From Streptomyces rishiriensis (GTDB lineage: Bacteria > Actinomycetota > Actinomycetes > Streptomycetales > Streptomycetaceae), in the NCBI RefSeq assembly GCF_003112535.1, contig NZ_BEWA01000015.1, positions 1-64,000 of the forward strand: DNA of 64,000 nucleotides, in the 5' to 3' direction. Shown here in pieces: positions 34,301 through 42,384 of this stretch. The position numbers and the translations under genes were made by a program. Every line of letters begins with the position of its first letter. Positions within the stretch are counted from its first letter, which is position 1. The notes under the pieces are model-generated. The model ran no database searches, had not been told where the DNA came from, and was given only the letters and a program-made list of their open reading frames with translations.

Positions 34301-35722
34301 ATGAGAAGACGTACCGTGCTCGCGACCGCCGCGTCCGCCGCGATGGCCGCCATGGCAGTGCCCGGCATCGCCCGAGCCGCGACACCCGGCCCCTCCGTCA
34401 CCTGGAAGGGCACCACCCAACTCGACGCGCAGGCCGTGTTCTTCGTGTCCTACGACGGGCTCGTCAACAACAACTCGTTCCAGAAGAACGGGCTGCTGAC
34501 CTACAAGGGCCACCAGTACGCCGCCTGGTACACCTCCACCGGGAACGCGGTCGTCGCCCGCCGCGTGCTCGGCGGCGCCGCCTGGTCCACCGTGACCCTC
34601 CCGCACCGGCTGAAGGCCAGCGACTCGCACAACGTCATCTCCATGGGCGTCTCCAGGGGCGACGGCCGCCTCCACCTGAACATGGACTCCCACAGCGACG
34701 GCTTCTTCTACGTGAAGTCGGCTCCCGGACTGCTCGACGACCCGTCGGCCACCTCCTGGACGCCGGCCGTCTTCGGCGCCGTACAGACCACCCTCGACGG
34801 CCTCGCGCTCACCGCCCAGTTCACCTACCCGCAGTTCGTCGCCACCCCCGAGGGCAGGCTCCAGCTCAGCTACCGGGCCGGCATCTCCGGCAACGGCCGC
34901 AACGCCCTCGCCGAGTACGACGGCTCGACCTGGACGAACCTCGGCGAATGGTCCGCCTCCACCGGGACGTACACCAGCGCGCACGGCTCCTCCACCGCCC
35001 GCAACATGTACCTGCACGGCATCGACTACGACGTCGCCGGCCGGCTGCACTCCTTCTTCACCTGGCGCGAGCAGAACGGCGCGGTGATGTGCTCCGGCGG
35101 CGGCATCACCAACCACGACACCGGCTACGTGTACTCCGACGACCGCGGCCGGACCTGGCGCAACGACGCGGGCGCCGTCGTCGGCGTCACGGGCGGCTCC
35201 GACAAGGTGGCCGTGACCGACGGCGGACTCGTCGTGGACGCGCTCGACCCCGACCACTCCCTGATGAACCAGGAGAGCCAGGCCACCGACTCGGCCGGCC
35301 GGCCGCACGCGATCATCAGCTACGTCCCCGGCCGCTTCGGCCAGTGCACCACGGACTACGTCGGCGACCGCACCGCCCACGGCCGCGCCTTCCACCTGCG
35401 CAAGAACGCCTCCGGCGGCTGGCAGAAGACGGAGATCCCGATCGCCCTCGGCTCCAGCCAGCGCACCAAGCTGGTCCTGGACAGGTACGACAACGCCTAC
35501 GCGGTCTTCCCCTTCGGACGGATCGCCGGGGCCTCGAGGGCCTCCGGGTACACCGACTGGACCGTCCTCTTCGACGGCAGCGGCCTCAACGCCTTCGGCG
35601 AGGTCGTCATCGACGAACTCCGGGTCAGGGCCGATGACGTGCTGTCGTTCATGTACCAGGAGAAGTCGAGCGGGACGACCCCCTCGGCGCTCCACGTCGT
35701 CGACTTCGCGCTGCCCGCATGA
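34301..35722 (+). CDS. Secreted BNR-type beta-propeller, probable rhamnose-releasing enzyme
   Basis: A 473-residue protein. A Tat-type signal starts MRRRTVLATAASAAMAAMAV and is cleaved near ARA-A. The rest is a seven-bladed propeller of the BNR_4 type with blades such as GHQYAAWYTSTGNAVVARR, ISMGVSRGDGRLHLNMDSHS and YVYSDDRGRTWRNDAG. BNR_4 proteins include the GH145/PL42 enzymes that release terminal L-rhamnose from rhamnosyl-glucuronate units of arabinogalactan. Sitting inside the rhamnose operon, 21 bp after the mutarotase, makes that role likely. The class call is inference. Confidence 0.75.
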   Translation: MRRRTVLATAASAAMAAMAVPGIARAATPGPSVTWKGTTQLDAQAVFFVSYDGLVNNNSFQKNGLLTYKGHQYAAWYTSTGNAVVARRVLGGAAWSTVTLPHRLKASDSHNVISMGVSRGDGRLHLNMDSHSDGFFYVKSAPGLLDDPSATSWTPAVFGAVQTTLDGLALTAQFTYPQFVATPEGRLQLSYRAGISGNGRNALAEYDGSTWTNLGEWSASTGTYTSAHGSSTARNMYLHGIDYDVAGRLHSFFTWREQNGAVMCSGGGITNHDTGYVYSDDRGRTWRNDAGAVVGVTGGSDKVAVTDGGLVVDALDPDHSLMNQESQATDSAGRPHAIISYVPGRFGQCTTDYVGDRTAHGRAFHLRKNASGGWQKTEIPIALGSSQRTKLVLDRYDNAYAVFPFGRIAGASRASGYTDWTVLFDGSGLNAFGEVVIDELRVRADDVLSFMYQEKSSGTTPSALHVVDFALPA

Positions 35723-35749
35723 CCGGTGCACCGGCTCGGCCGGGGGCCC

Positions 35750-35783
35750 GGCGGGATGACGGTAATGTGAAGGCCGTCCCGCC
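35750..35783 (+). terminator. Weak hairpin between the rhamnose operon and the LacI gene
   Basis: GGCGGGA (35750-35756) pairs with TCCCGCC (35777-35783), with a further CGG/CCG inside. It lies 27 bp after the propeller stop and 31 bp before the LacI ATG, with no T-run. It could attenuate read-through or hold the LacI promoter (TAATGT at 35763). Confidence 0.35.
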
Positions 35784-35813
35784 GTGCCCCGTTCACCTGG
35801 AGGTTCCCGCCTG

Positions 35814-36854
35814 ATGGCCCAGTCGGTGGGTATCAAGGACGTCGCCCGTGCCGCCGGAGTCTCCGTCGGCACGGTGTCCAACGTCATCAACCGGCCGGAC
35901 ACGGTCGCCACGGAGACCCGCGCCCGGGTGCTCTCGGCGATAGACCGGCTCGGCTACGTCCGCAGCGAGTCCGCCCGGCAGCTGCGCGCGGGACGCAGCC
36001 GGATCATGGGGCTGCTCGTCCTCGACATGGGCAACCCCTTCTTCGTGGACGTCGCCCGCGGCGCCGAGCGGGCCGCCCGGGACGCCGGTCTCGGCGTGAT
36101 GGTCTGCAACAGCGCCGAGAGCGCCGGGGAGGAGGCCGAGTACCTGTCGCTCTTCGCCGAGCAGCGGGTGCGCGGCGTGCTGCTCACCCCGGCCGACGCC
36201 ACCGGCCGCAACATCGCCTCCTTCCGCCGGCACGGCATCCCCTTCGTGCTCGTGGACCGTGTCGCCGAGGGCACGGCCGAGTGCTCGGTGTCGGTGGACG
36301 ACGTGGCGGGCGGCGCGCTCGCGGTGCGGCATCTGATCGACGCCGGACACCGCTCGATCGCCTACGTCAGCGGCCCGCCCGGCTTCACGCAGGTCCGCGA
36401 CCGCCGCACCGGCGCGCTGAACGCGCTCGCGGAGGCCGGCCTCGGCCCCGACAGCCTGCGCGAGCTGCCCACCGAGCGGCTCGACGTCGCCGCCGGACGC
36501 GACGCGGGCGCGCGGCTGCTCGGCCTCGCCGACCGCCCGACCGCCGTGTTCTGCGCCAACGACCTGCTCGCCCTCGGCGTTCTGCAGGCCATGTACGCGG
36601 CCGGCGTCGGAGTCCCCGGCGACCTCGCCATCGTCGGCTACGACGACATCGAGTTCGCCGCCGCCGCGGCCGTCCCGCTCACCTCGGTGCGACAGCCCGC
36701 CGTGACCATGGGCGCCCTGGCCGCCGAGATGCTGCTGGAGGAGACCGAGGAAGGCGCCGCGGGCGACGCGGGCGGGAAGCGGGCCCACGAACACCGCCGG
36801 GTGGTGCTCCAGCCGGAGCTGGTGGTGCGCAGGTCCAGCCTGTCCGCACGGTGA
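35814..36854 (+). CDS. LacI-family repressor of rhamnose genes
   Basis: A 346-residue protein. The LacI helix-turn-helix is at residues 4-24 (GIKDVARAAGVSVGTVSNVI), the hinge helix is SARQLRAGRS, and the effector domain has VLDMGNPFFVDVARGAE, VDRVAEGTAECSVSVDD and FCANDLLALGVLQAM. ATG 35814 is chosen because homology begins there. It directly follows the rhamnose transporter operon, and two matched LacI-type operators lie in the divergent promoter region. The inducer should be rhamnose or a derivative. Confidence 0.9.
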   Translation: MAQSVGIKDVARAAGVSVGTVSNVINRPDTVATETRARVLSAIDRLGYVRSESARQLRAGRSRIMGLLVLDMGNPFFVDVARGAERAARDAGLGVMVCNSAESAGEEAEYLSLFAEQRVRGVLLTPADATGRNIASFRRHGIPFVLVDRVAEGTAECSVSVDDVAGGALAVRHLIDAGHRSIAYVSGPPGFTQVRDRRTGALNALAEAGLGPDSLRELPTERLDVAAGRDAGARLLGLADRPTAVFCANDLLALGVLQAMYAAGVGVPGDLAIVGYDDIEFAAAAAVPLTSVRQPAVTMGALAAEMLLEETEEGAAGDAGGKRAHEHRRVVLQPELVVRRSSLSAR

Positions 36855-36873
36855 GCGGCGGAGGGACCGCCGC

Positions 36874-36987
36874 GCTGAACGTCCGTTCAGCAGTGTACTG
36901 ATCCGCCGTTCAGCACGGCGCCCGGGCGGCGGTTCTGCGCCGTTCATGATCCCCGGGCTGGGGCGCCGCCCCGACATGTGCTGAACT
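36874..36987. promoter_or_regulatory. Cluster of GTTCAG/CTGAAC sites
   Basis: GCTGAAC-GTCC-GTTCAGC (36874-36891) is a perfect palindrome. GTTCAGCAC at 36908 and its exact reverse complement GTGCTGAAC at 36979 follow. The cluster fills the gap between the LacI gene and the S33 hydrolase. Recurrence of one hexamer in both orientations suggests a regulator binding array in front of the hydrolase gene. Confidence 0.45.
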
Positions 36988-37026
36988 GGGCCGCGGTCCG
37001 CACACCGATCGTCCCGGGAGCCTTCG

Positions 37027-38328
37027 TTGTCCGTCAGCTACCGTCAGCCCGGCGTCGTCCTCACCGACCGCCGTTTCACCGTGCCCCTCGACCACGCCGA
37101 CCCGGCAGGGGAGACGATCGGGCTCTACGCCCGTGAGGTCGTCGCGAGCGACAAGGCGGACCAGGACCTGCCGTGGCTGCTCTACCTCCAGGGCGGGCCC
37201 GGCTTCGGCGCCCACCGGTTCGTCGGCAGGCCGGCCTGGCTCGGCCGCGCGCTGGAGGAGTACCGCGTCCTGCTCCTGGACCAGCGCGGCACCGGCCACT
37301 CCACCCCGGCCAACCGCCAGACGCTCCCGCTGCGCGGCGGCCCGGCCGAACAGGCCGCCTATCTCGCGCACTTCCGCGCCGACTCCATCGTCCGCGACTG
37401 TGAGCTGATCCGCGGCGAGGTCGCCGGCGGCGCTCCCTGGACGGTCCTCGGCCAGAGCTTCGGCGGCTTCTGCACGGTCACGTACCTCTCCCTGGCTCCC
37501 GAGGGCCTCGCCGCCGCCCTGATCACCGGCGGGCTGCCCTCGCTGGACGCCCACGCCGACGACGTCTACCGCGCCGCCTACCCGCGCATGGAGCGCAAGA
37601 ACGCCGCGCACTACGCCCGCTACCCGCAGGACGTCGAACGCGCCCGCCGCATCGCCGACCATCTGCTGCACCACGAGGTGACCCTCCCGAACGGCTACCG
37701 GCTGACCGCCGAGGCGTTCCAGACGCTGGGCATCCTGCTCGGCGGCGGCGAGGGCAGCCACCGCCTGCACCACCTCCTCGAAGAGGCGTTCGTGACCACC
37801 CCCCGGGGCCCGGAGCTGTCCGACGCCCTCCAGGAGGAGCTTCAGGGTCAGCTCTCCTTCGCGGGACACCCGCTCTACGCCCTCGTACACGAGGCGGTCT
37901 ACGCACAGGGCGCCCGCCCCACCGACTGGTCCGCCGAGCGGGTGCGCGCCGAGTTCCCGCAGTTCGACGCAGCCAAGGCGCTCACCGGAGACGGCCCGCT
38001 GCTCCTCACCGGAGAAACGATCCATCCCTGGATGTTCGAGAACGACCCCGCCCTGCGCCCGCTGCGCGGGGCCGCCGAACTCCTCGCCGCCCGCACCGAC
38101 TGGCCGACGCTGTACGACCCCGCACGGCTGGCCGCCAACGAGGTGCCGGTCGCGGCCGCGATCTACCACGACGACCTGTACGTCGACACCGCCCACTCGC
38201 TGCGCACCGCGCGCGCGATCCGGGGACTGCGCACCTGGGTCACGGACGAGTTCGAGCACGACGGCGTCCGGGCCGGCGGTCCGCGCGTCCTGGACCGCCT
38301 GCTCGCCCTCGCCCGTGACGAGGTGTGA
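37027..38328 (+). CDS. Alpha/beta hydrolase, proline-iminopeptidase type (S33)
   Basis: A 433-residue protein starting at a TTG. The oxyanion loop is YLQGGPGFGAHRF, followed by LLLDQRGTGHST. The nucleophile elbow is GQSFGGFC, and the C-terminal Asp and His are suggested by YHDDLYVDTAH and FEHDG. These are peptidase S33 (prolyl aminopeptidase) features. It lacks a signal peptide and is probably cytosolic. It may be co-transcribed with the PIG-L gene 28 bp downstream. Confidence 0.88.
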   Translation: MSVSYRQPGVVLTDRRFTVPLDHADPAGETIGLYAREVVASDKADQDLPWLLYLQGGPGFGAHRFVGRPAWLGRALEEYRVLLLDQRGTGHSTPANRQTLPLRGGPAEQAAYLAHFRADSIVRDCELIRGEVAGGAPWTVLGQSFGGFCTVTYLSLAPEGLAAALITGGLPSLDAHADDVYRAAYPRMERKNAAHYARYPQDVERARRIADHLLHHEVTLPNGYRLTAEAFQTLGILLGGGEGSHRLHHLLEEAFVTTPRGPELSDALQEELQGQLSFAGHPLYALVHEAVYAQGARPTDWSAERVRAEFPQFDAAKALTGDGPLLLTGETIHPWMFENDPALRPLRGAAELLAARTDWPTLYDPARLAANEVPVAAAIYHDDLYVDTAHSLRTARAIRGLRTWVTDEFEHDGVRAGGPRVLDRLLALARDEV

Positions 38329-38356
38329 CGCCACGGTCACCGGATAGTCTGCGGGC

Positions 38357-39100
38357 ATGACCGAGCCGACGATCCCCCAGCTCCAGCCCATGCCCGAGGA
38401 CTGGCAGCGCGCCCTGGCGGTGGTGGCGCACCCGGACGACCTGGAGTACGGGTGCGCCGCGGCGATCGCCGCCTGGACCGACGCCGGCCGCGAGGTCGGC
38501 TATGTGCTGGCGACCCGCGGCGAGGCCGGCATCGACACCCTCGCGCCCGCCGAGTGCCGCCCGCTGCGCGAGCGGGAGCAGCGGGCGAGCGCGGCCGTGG
38601 TGGGCGTCTCGTCGGTCGAGTTCCTCGACCACCGCGACGGCGTCGTCGAGTACGGCCTCGCCCTGCGCCGCGACATCGCCGCCGCCGTCCGCCGGCATCG
38701 TCCCGAGCTGGTGATCACCCTCAACCACCGTGACACCTGGGGCGGGGTCGCCTGGAACACCCCCGACCACGTCGCCGTCGGCCGGGCCGTCCTCGACGCG
38801 GCCGGGGACGCCGGCAACCGCTGGATCTTCCCCGAACTCGTCGAGCAGGGTCTGCAGCCCTGGAACGGGGTGCGCTGGGTCGCCGTGGCCGGGTCCGCGA
38901 CGCCCACCCACGCCGTGGACGCGTCGCCGGGTCTGGAGCGTGCGGTGGCCTCGCTGCTCGAACACCGGGCCTACATCGAGGCGCTGACCGACGAGGCGCC
39001 CGAGGCCTACGCGAGGAAGTTCCTGACCGGGGCGGCGACGTCCGTGGGGGAGAGGTTCGGCGGCCGGCCGGCCGTGGCGTTCGAGCTGTTCCACCGGTAG
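38357..39100 (+). CDS. PIG-L family deacetylase
   Basis: A 247-residue GlcNAc-type deacetylase. The zinc-binding signature is VVAHPDDLEYGCAAAIAA near residue 23, and the third ligand is in NTPDHVAVGRAVL. The family removes acetyl groups from N-acetylglucosaminyl conjugates; in actinobacteria the best known is MshB of mycothiol synthesis, but this lacks the tight MshB sequence features and its substrate is unknown. It follows the S33 hydrolase closely. Confidence 0.9.
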   Translation: MTEPTIPQLQPMPEDWQRALAVVAHPDDLEYGCAAAIAAWTDAGREVGYVLATRGEAGIDTLAPAECRPLREREQRASAAVVGVSSVEFLDHRDGVVEYGLALRRDIAAAVRRHRPELVITLNHRDTWGGVAWNTPDHVAVGRAVLDAAGDAGNRWIFPELVEQGLQPWNGVRWVAVAGSATPTHAVDASPGLERAVASLLEHRAYIEALTDEAPEAYARKFLTGAATSVGERFGGRPAVAFELFHR

Positions 39101-39125
39101 TCCGGCAGGTCAGTAGGCTGGCGGC

Positions 39126-39956
39126 ATGCGAGACAAGACGGCGGAGCCGGCCGACCTGCGCGGCGACTGCGGGAACTGCTTCGGACTGTGCTGCGTGGCC
39201 CTGCCCTTCGCCCGCTCCGCGGACTTCGCGATCGACAAGCCCGCCGGGAAGGCCTGCCCGAACCTGGGCGAGGACCACCGCTGCGGCATCCACGCGCGGC
39301 TGCGGGAGTCCGGCTTCACCGGCTGCACGGTCTACGACTGCTTCGGCGCCGGGCAGAAGGTCTCCCAGGTCACCTTCGGCGGCCGGGACCGCAGGACGGC
39401 CCCGCGGGAGGAGGCCCGGCGCATGCTGGAGGTGTTCCCGGTGGTCCGCCAGCTCCACGAACTCCTCTGGTATCTCACCGAGGCGCTGGCCCTCCCCGCC
39501 GCCCGCCCGGTCCACGGCGAGCTGCGACGGCTCCTGGACCGCACCGACGGACTCACCCGTCTGTCCCCGGAGGAGCTGGCCGCGCTGGACGTGCCCGCCC
39601 ACCGTCAGGACGTCAACGTGCTGCTGCTGAAGACCAGCGAGCTGGTGCGCTCCGGCATACCCGGGCGCGGAAAGGAGCGACGGGGCGCCGATCTGGCGGG
39701 GGCCCGGCTCAAGGGTGCCGACCTGCACGGCGCGAACCTGCGCGGCGCCTGTCTGATCGCCGCCGACCTCACCGGCGCGGACCTGCGCCGAGCGGACCTG
39801 ATCGGCGCCGACCTGCGTGACACCGATCTGACGGACGCCGATCTGACCGGCGCGTTCTTCCTGACCCAGCCGCAGCTGAACGCGGCCCGGGGGAGCGCGG
39901 GCACCCGCCTGCCTCAGTCAGTCGCCCGCCCCGCGCACTGGACAGCCCGGCGCTGA
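39126..39956 (+). CDS. Cysteine-rich pentapeptide-repeat protein
   Basis: A 276-residue protein. The N-terminal part carries a YkgJ-type cysteine cluster (CGNCFGLCC, CPNLGEDHRCGIH, YDC) likely to bind metal. The C-terminal part is a right-handed pentapeptide-repeat helix (ADLAGARLKGADLHGANLRG, then ADLTGADLRRADLIGADL). The function of such fusions is unknown. Its last 39 bp overlap the 3' end of the convergent P450 gene. Confidence 0.88.
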   Translation: MRDKTAEPADLRGDCGNCFGLCCVALPFARSADFAIDKPAGKACPNLGEDHRCGIHARLRESGFTGCTVYDCFGAGQKVSQVTFGGRDRRTAPREEARRMLEVFPVVRQLHELLWYLTEALALPAARPVHGELRRLLDRTDGLTRLSPEELAALDVPAHRQDVNVLLLKTSELVRSGIPGRGKERRGADLAGARLKGADLHGANLRGACLIAADLTGADLRRADLIGADLRDTDLTDADLTGAFFLTQPQLNAARGSAGTRLPQSVARPAHWTARR

Positions 39957-41585
39957 GCCCGGCGTCCCGCGCCCCTCAGGGCCCGGGTCGTCCGCGGGAC
40001 CGCTGACCGGGTCGCCGGCGGGGCCGTCGGACGACGTCCGGGTGCGCCGCTCCAGACGCATCCGCAGCCCTTCCGGCATCAGCGTCAGCCGTTCCGTGAC
40101 CCGCAGCCGGTAGGCGGGGTCGGGCCGCAGCTCGTAGCGGCGCAGCAGCAGCCCCAGCACCAGCACGGCCTCGTGGAGCGCGAACTGCCGCCCGATGCAG
40201 GCCCGGGCGCCGGTGCCGAACGGCTTGTAGGTGTGCGGGGCACGTGTGCGCACGGCCTGGGCGTCGAAGCGGTCGGGGTCGAAGCGTTCGGCGTCCGGTC
40301 CCCAGACCTCGTGGTCGCGGTGCAGCATCGCGGTGAGGATCAGCGCCCAGCCGCCGCGCCGCATCGGATGCTCGCCCCCCAGCACCGTGTCCGCCCTGGC
40401 CTCGCGCGCGAACGCGGGCGCCGTCGGCCACAGCCGCAGCGCCTCGTCGAGCACCCGGCGCACACAGCGCAGCTTCGCCACCTGCTCGTAGCCGGGCACG
40501 GCCGTGTCCCCCCACACCCGGTCCACCTCGGCACGGGCGCGCGCCGCGAGCTGCGGGTCGAGGGAGAGGTAGTGCAGGGCGAAGGAGAGCGCGCCCGAGG
40601 TCGTCTCGTGACCGGCCACCAGGAAGGTGACGACCTGACGGCGCACGTTCAACGCCGACAGCCGTTCCCCCGTCGAGGGGTGGGCGGTGTCGAGCATCCG
40701 GTCGAGCAGGTCGCCCTCCCCGCCGCCCGCCGACCGGCGCTTGCGGACCAGATCGTCGACGGTGCGGTTGAGCAGGGCGATGTCGGCCTCGTTGCGGCGC
40801 GTGGCCCGCCGCAGCAGGGCGGGGGAGGGCACGGTGTTCAGGCGCTGGGCGTAGGTGAGGGTGCCCACCATCGCGGTGACGAAGGGGTGCGGCCGGGCCC
40901 GCTCGAAGGAGCCGAAGTCGTGCCCGAAGCCGGTGCGCGCGATCGTCTCCAGGGTCAGTTTGGTCATGTCGCCGGGAATGTCCACCGCCCGGCCCGCGGC
41001 GGCTTCCGCGTCCCAGTGGCCGGTGAGGCGCGCCGCCACGTCCAGCATCATCGGGTGGTAGGCGGCCATGGCCTCCCGGCTGAACCCCGGGGCCAGGACG
41101 TCGTGCGCCAACTGCCAGTTCGGCTCGTGGTTGTACGCCGTGAACAGGGCGTCCCCCACCACGGGGCGCAGGTTGGCGATGCCCAGCCCCACGTGCTTGG
41201 CGAACCGGGTCTCGTCCGCCATGTCGGCGGCCAGTTCCGCGCCCCCGACGAACACGAACTCCCGGTTGAACACCTTGCGGCGGAAGATCGGCCCCAGCTC
41301 CGCGGCGTACCGCAGGGAGTCCTGCACGGGTGTGCGCCGGCTCGCGCCCAGGAGGTCGCCGAGCAGGGGGATCCGGTGCGGCGGATGCGGTATGCGCTCC
41401 AGTTCGGGCCAGCCGCGCTCCGCGCTGCGGAAGCCCTTCGGCAGCGCGTCCGCGGACTCCGCCCGGGCCATCCCCGCCGGCTGCGGGGCCACCGTGCTCC
41501 GCCGGAACCCCGCCGAGCCCGCCGGCCCCGCACCCCCCGCTGTGCCCGCGGGCCCCGCTGTTCCCGTCGTCCCCGTCTCCGCCAT
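39918..41585 (-). CDS. CYP102-like cytochrome P450 heme domain without reductase
   Basis: A 555-residue protein, ATG at 41585. I-helix AGHETTSGALSF, K-helix DEALRLWPTAPAF, and heme loop FGTGARACIGRQFA with Cys 463 are all intact. The sequence resembles the heme domain of P450-BM3/CYP102 (AYNHEPNWQLAHDVL, VLGGEHPMRRGG). It ends with a Pro/Gly-rich tail instead of the flavin reductase usual for CYP102. A leader rich in Thr/Gly/Ala precedes the domain. It is divergent from a TetR gene that probably controls it. Likely substrate: fatty acids. Confidence 0.9.
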   Translation of the reverse strand: MAETGTTGTAGPAGTAGGAGPAGSAGFRRSTVAPQPAGMARAESADALPKGFRSAERGWPELERIPHPPHRIPLLGDLLGASRRTPVQDSLRYAAELGPIFRRKVFNREFVFVGGAELAADMADETRFAKHVGLGIANLRPVVGDALFTAYNHEPNWQLAHDVLAPGFSREAMAAYHPMMLDVAARLTGHWDAEAAAGRAVDIPGDMTKLTLETIARTGFGHDFGSFERARPHPFVTAMVGTLTYAQRLNTVPSPALLRRATRRNEADIALLNRTVDDLVRKRRSAGGGEGDLLDRMLDTAHPSTGERLSALNVRRQVVTFLVAGHETTSGALSFALHYLSLDPQLAARARAEVDRVWGDTAVPGYEQVAKLRCVRRVLDEALRLWPTAPAFAREARADTVLGGEHPMRRGGWALILTAMLHRDHEVWGPDAERFDPDRFDAQAVRTRAPHTYKPFGTGARACIGRQFALHEAVLVLGLLLRRYELRPDPAYRLRVTERLTLMPEGLRMRLERRTRTSSDGPAGDPVSGPADDPGPEGRGTPGSAPGCPVRGAGD

Positions 41586-41619
41586 GACGCGATCTCCCTC
41601 GATGCAGCGGCAGGTTGAG

Positions 41620-41632
41620 CATGTTGTACATG
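41620..41632. promoter_or_regulatory. Palindromic operator between P450 and TetR genes
   Basis: CATGT-TGT-ACATG, flanked by TTGAG and TTCAA half-sites that extend the symmetry. It lies 35 bp upstream of the P450 start and 62 bp upstream of the TetR start, fitting a TetR autoregulatory site that also represses the P450. Confidence 0.5.
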
Positions 41633-41693
41633 GGTTCAATAGCGGGCCTCAGTCTGGAGCCGCCGTCGAACCGGCGTCAAGTAAGGTGCGGCC

Positions 41694-42311
41694 ATGGCCG
41701 CGAACCAGGGGGAGGCGCGCACCCGGCGCCGACTCAGCACCCAGGAGCGCAGGGAACAGCTCCTGTCGGTCGGTGCGCGGCTCTTCTCGGAGAGCCCGTA
41801 CGACGACGTGTGGATCGAGCAGGTCGCCGAGATCGCCGGGGTCTCCCGGGGGCTGCTGTACCACTACTTCCCCACCAAGCGGGACTTCTTCGCGGCGGTC
41901 GTCGAGCGCGAGAGCGAGCGGATGCTGCGCATGACGGCGGCGGTGCCCGGCGTCCCCGTCCGCGCACAGCTCGTGTCCGGTCTCGATGCTTATCTGGAGT
42001 ACGTGGAGACCCACGCGCACGGCTATCGCGCGTTCCATCGCGCGGACGCCGCCGGCGACCAGGCCGTACGGAAGGTCTACCGGCGGGCGCTCGCGGCGCA
42101 GGAGCACCAGATGCTGGCGGCCCTCGGCGCCGACCCCGAGTTCGGCCGGGTCCTGGAGGAGCGCCCCGACGTACGGCTCGCGGTGCGCGGCTGGCTGGCG
42201 TTCACGACGGCGGTCTGCCTGGAGTGGCTGCGCGGGTCGGACCTCTCCCGCGAGCAGGTGCGGGAGCTGTGCGCCAGGGCGCTGCTGGGGGTCATCGCCG
42301 CTCCGGAGTGA
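41694..42311 (+). CDS. TetR-family regulator
   Basis: A 205-residue protein with the TetR helix-turn-helix at about residues 15-60: RREQLLSVGARLFSESPYDD, then IEQVAEIAGVSRGLLYHYF and PTKRDFFAAVVE. The C-terminal ligand domain is variable. It is divergent from the CYP102-like P450, so it probably senses a fatty-acid-like molecule as its relatives (FadR/BscR type) do. Confidence 0.88.
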   Translation: MAANQGEARTRRRLSTQERREQLLSVGARLFSESPYDDVWIEQVAEIAGVSRGLLYHYFPTKRDFFAAVVERESERMLRMTAAVPGVPVRAQLVSGLDAYLEYVETHAHGYRAFHRADAAGDQAVRKVYRRALAAQEHQMLAALGADPEFGRVLEERPDVRLAVRGWLAFTTAVCLEWLRGSDLSREQVRELCARALLGVIAAPE

Positions 42312-42353
42312 CCCACTGCGCCGTGGTTGGCGCGAGCACGGATCTCCGATAGC

Positions 42354-42372
42354 TTAGGCAAGCCTTACCTTA
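42354..42372. promoter_or_regulatory. Iron box (IdeR/DmdR type)
   Basis: TTAGGCAAGCCTTACCTTA closely matches the 19-bp DmdR/IdeR consensus of TTAGGTTAGGCTAACCTAA form and is the only such site seen. It lies immediately upstream of the DUF2470 gene's ribosome site (AGGAGG), so the gene should be repressed by iron-loaded DmdR. Confidence 0.7.
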
Positions 42373-42384
42373 GGAGGTTTCGGG

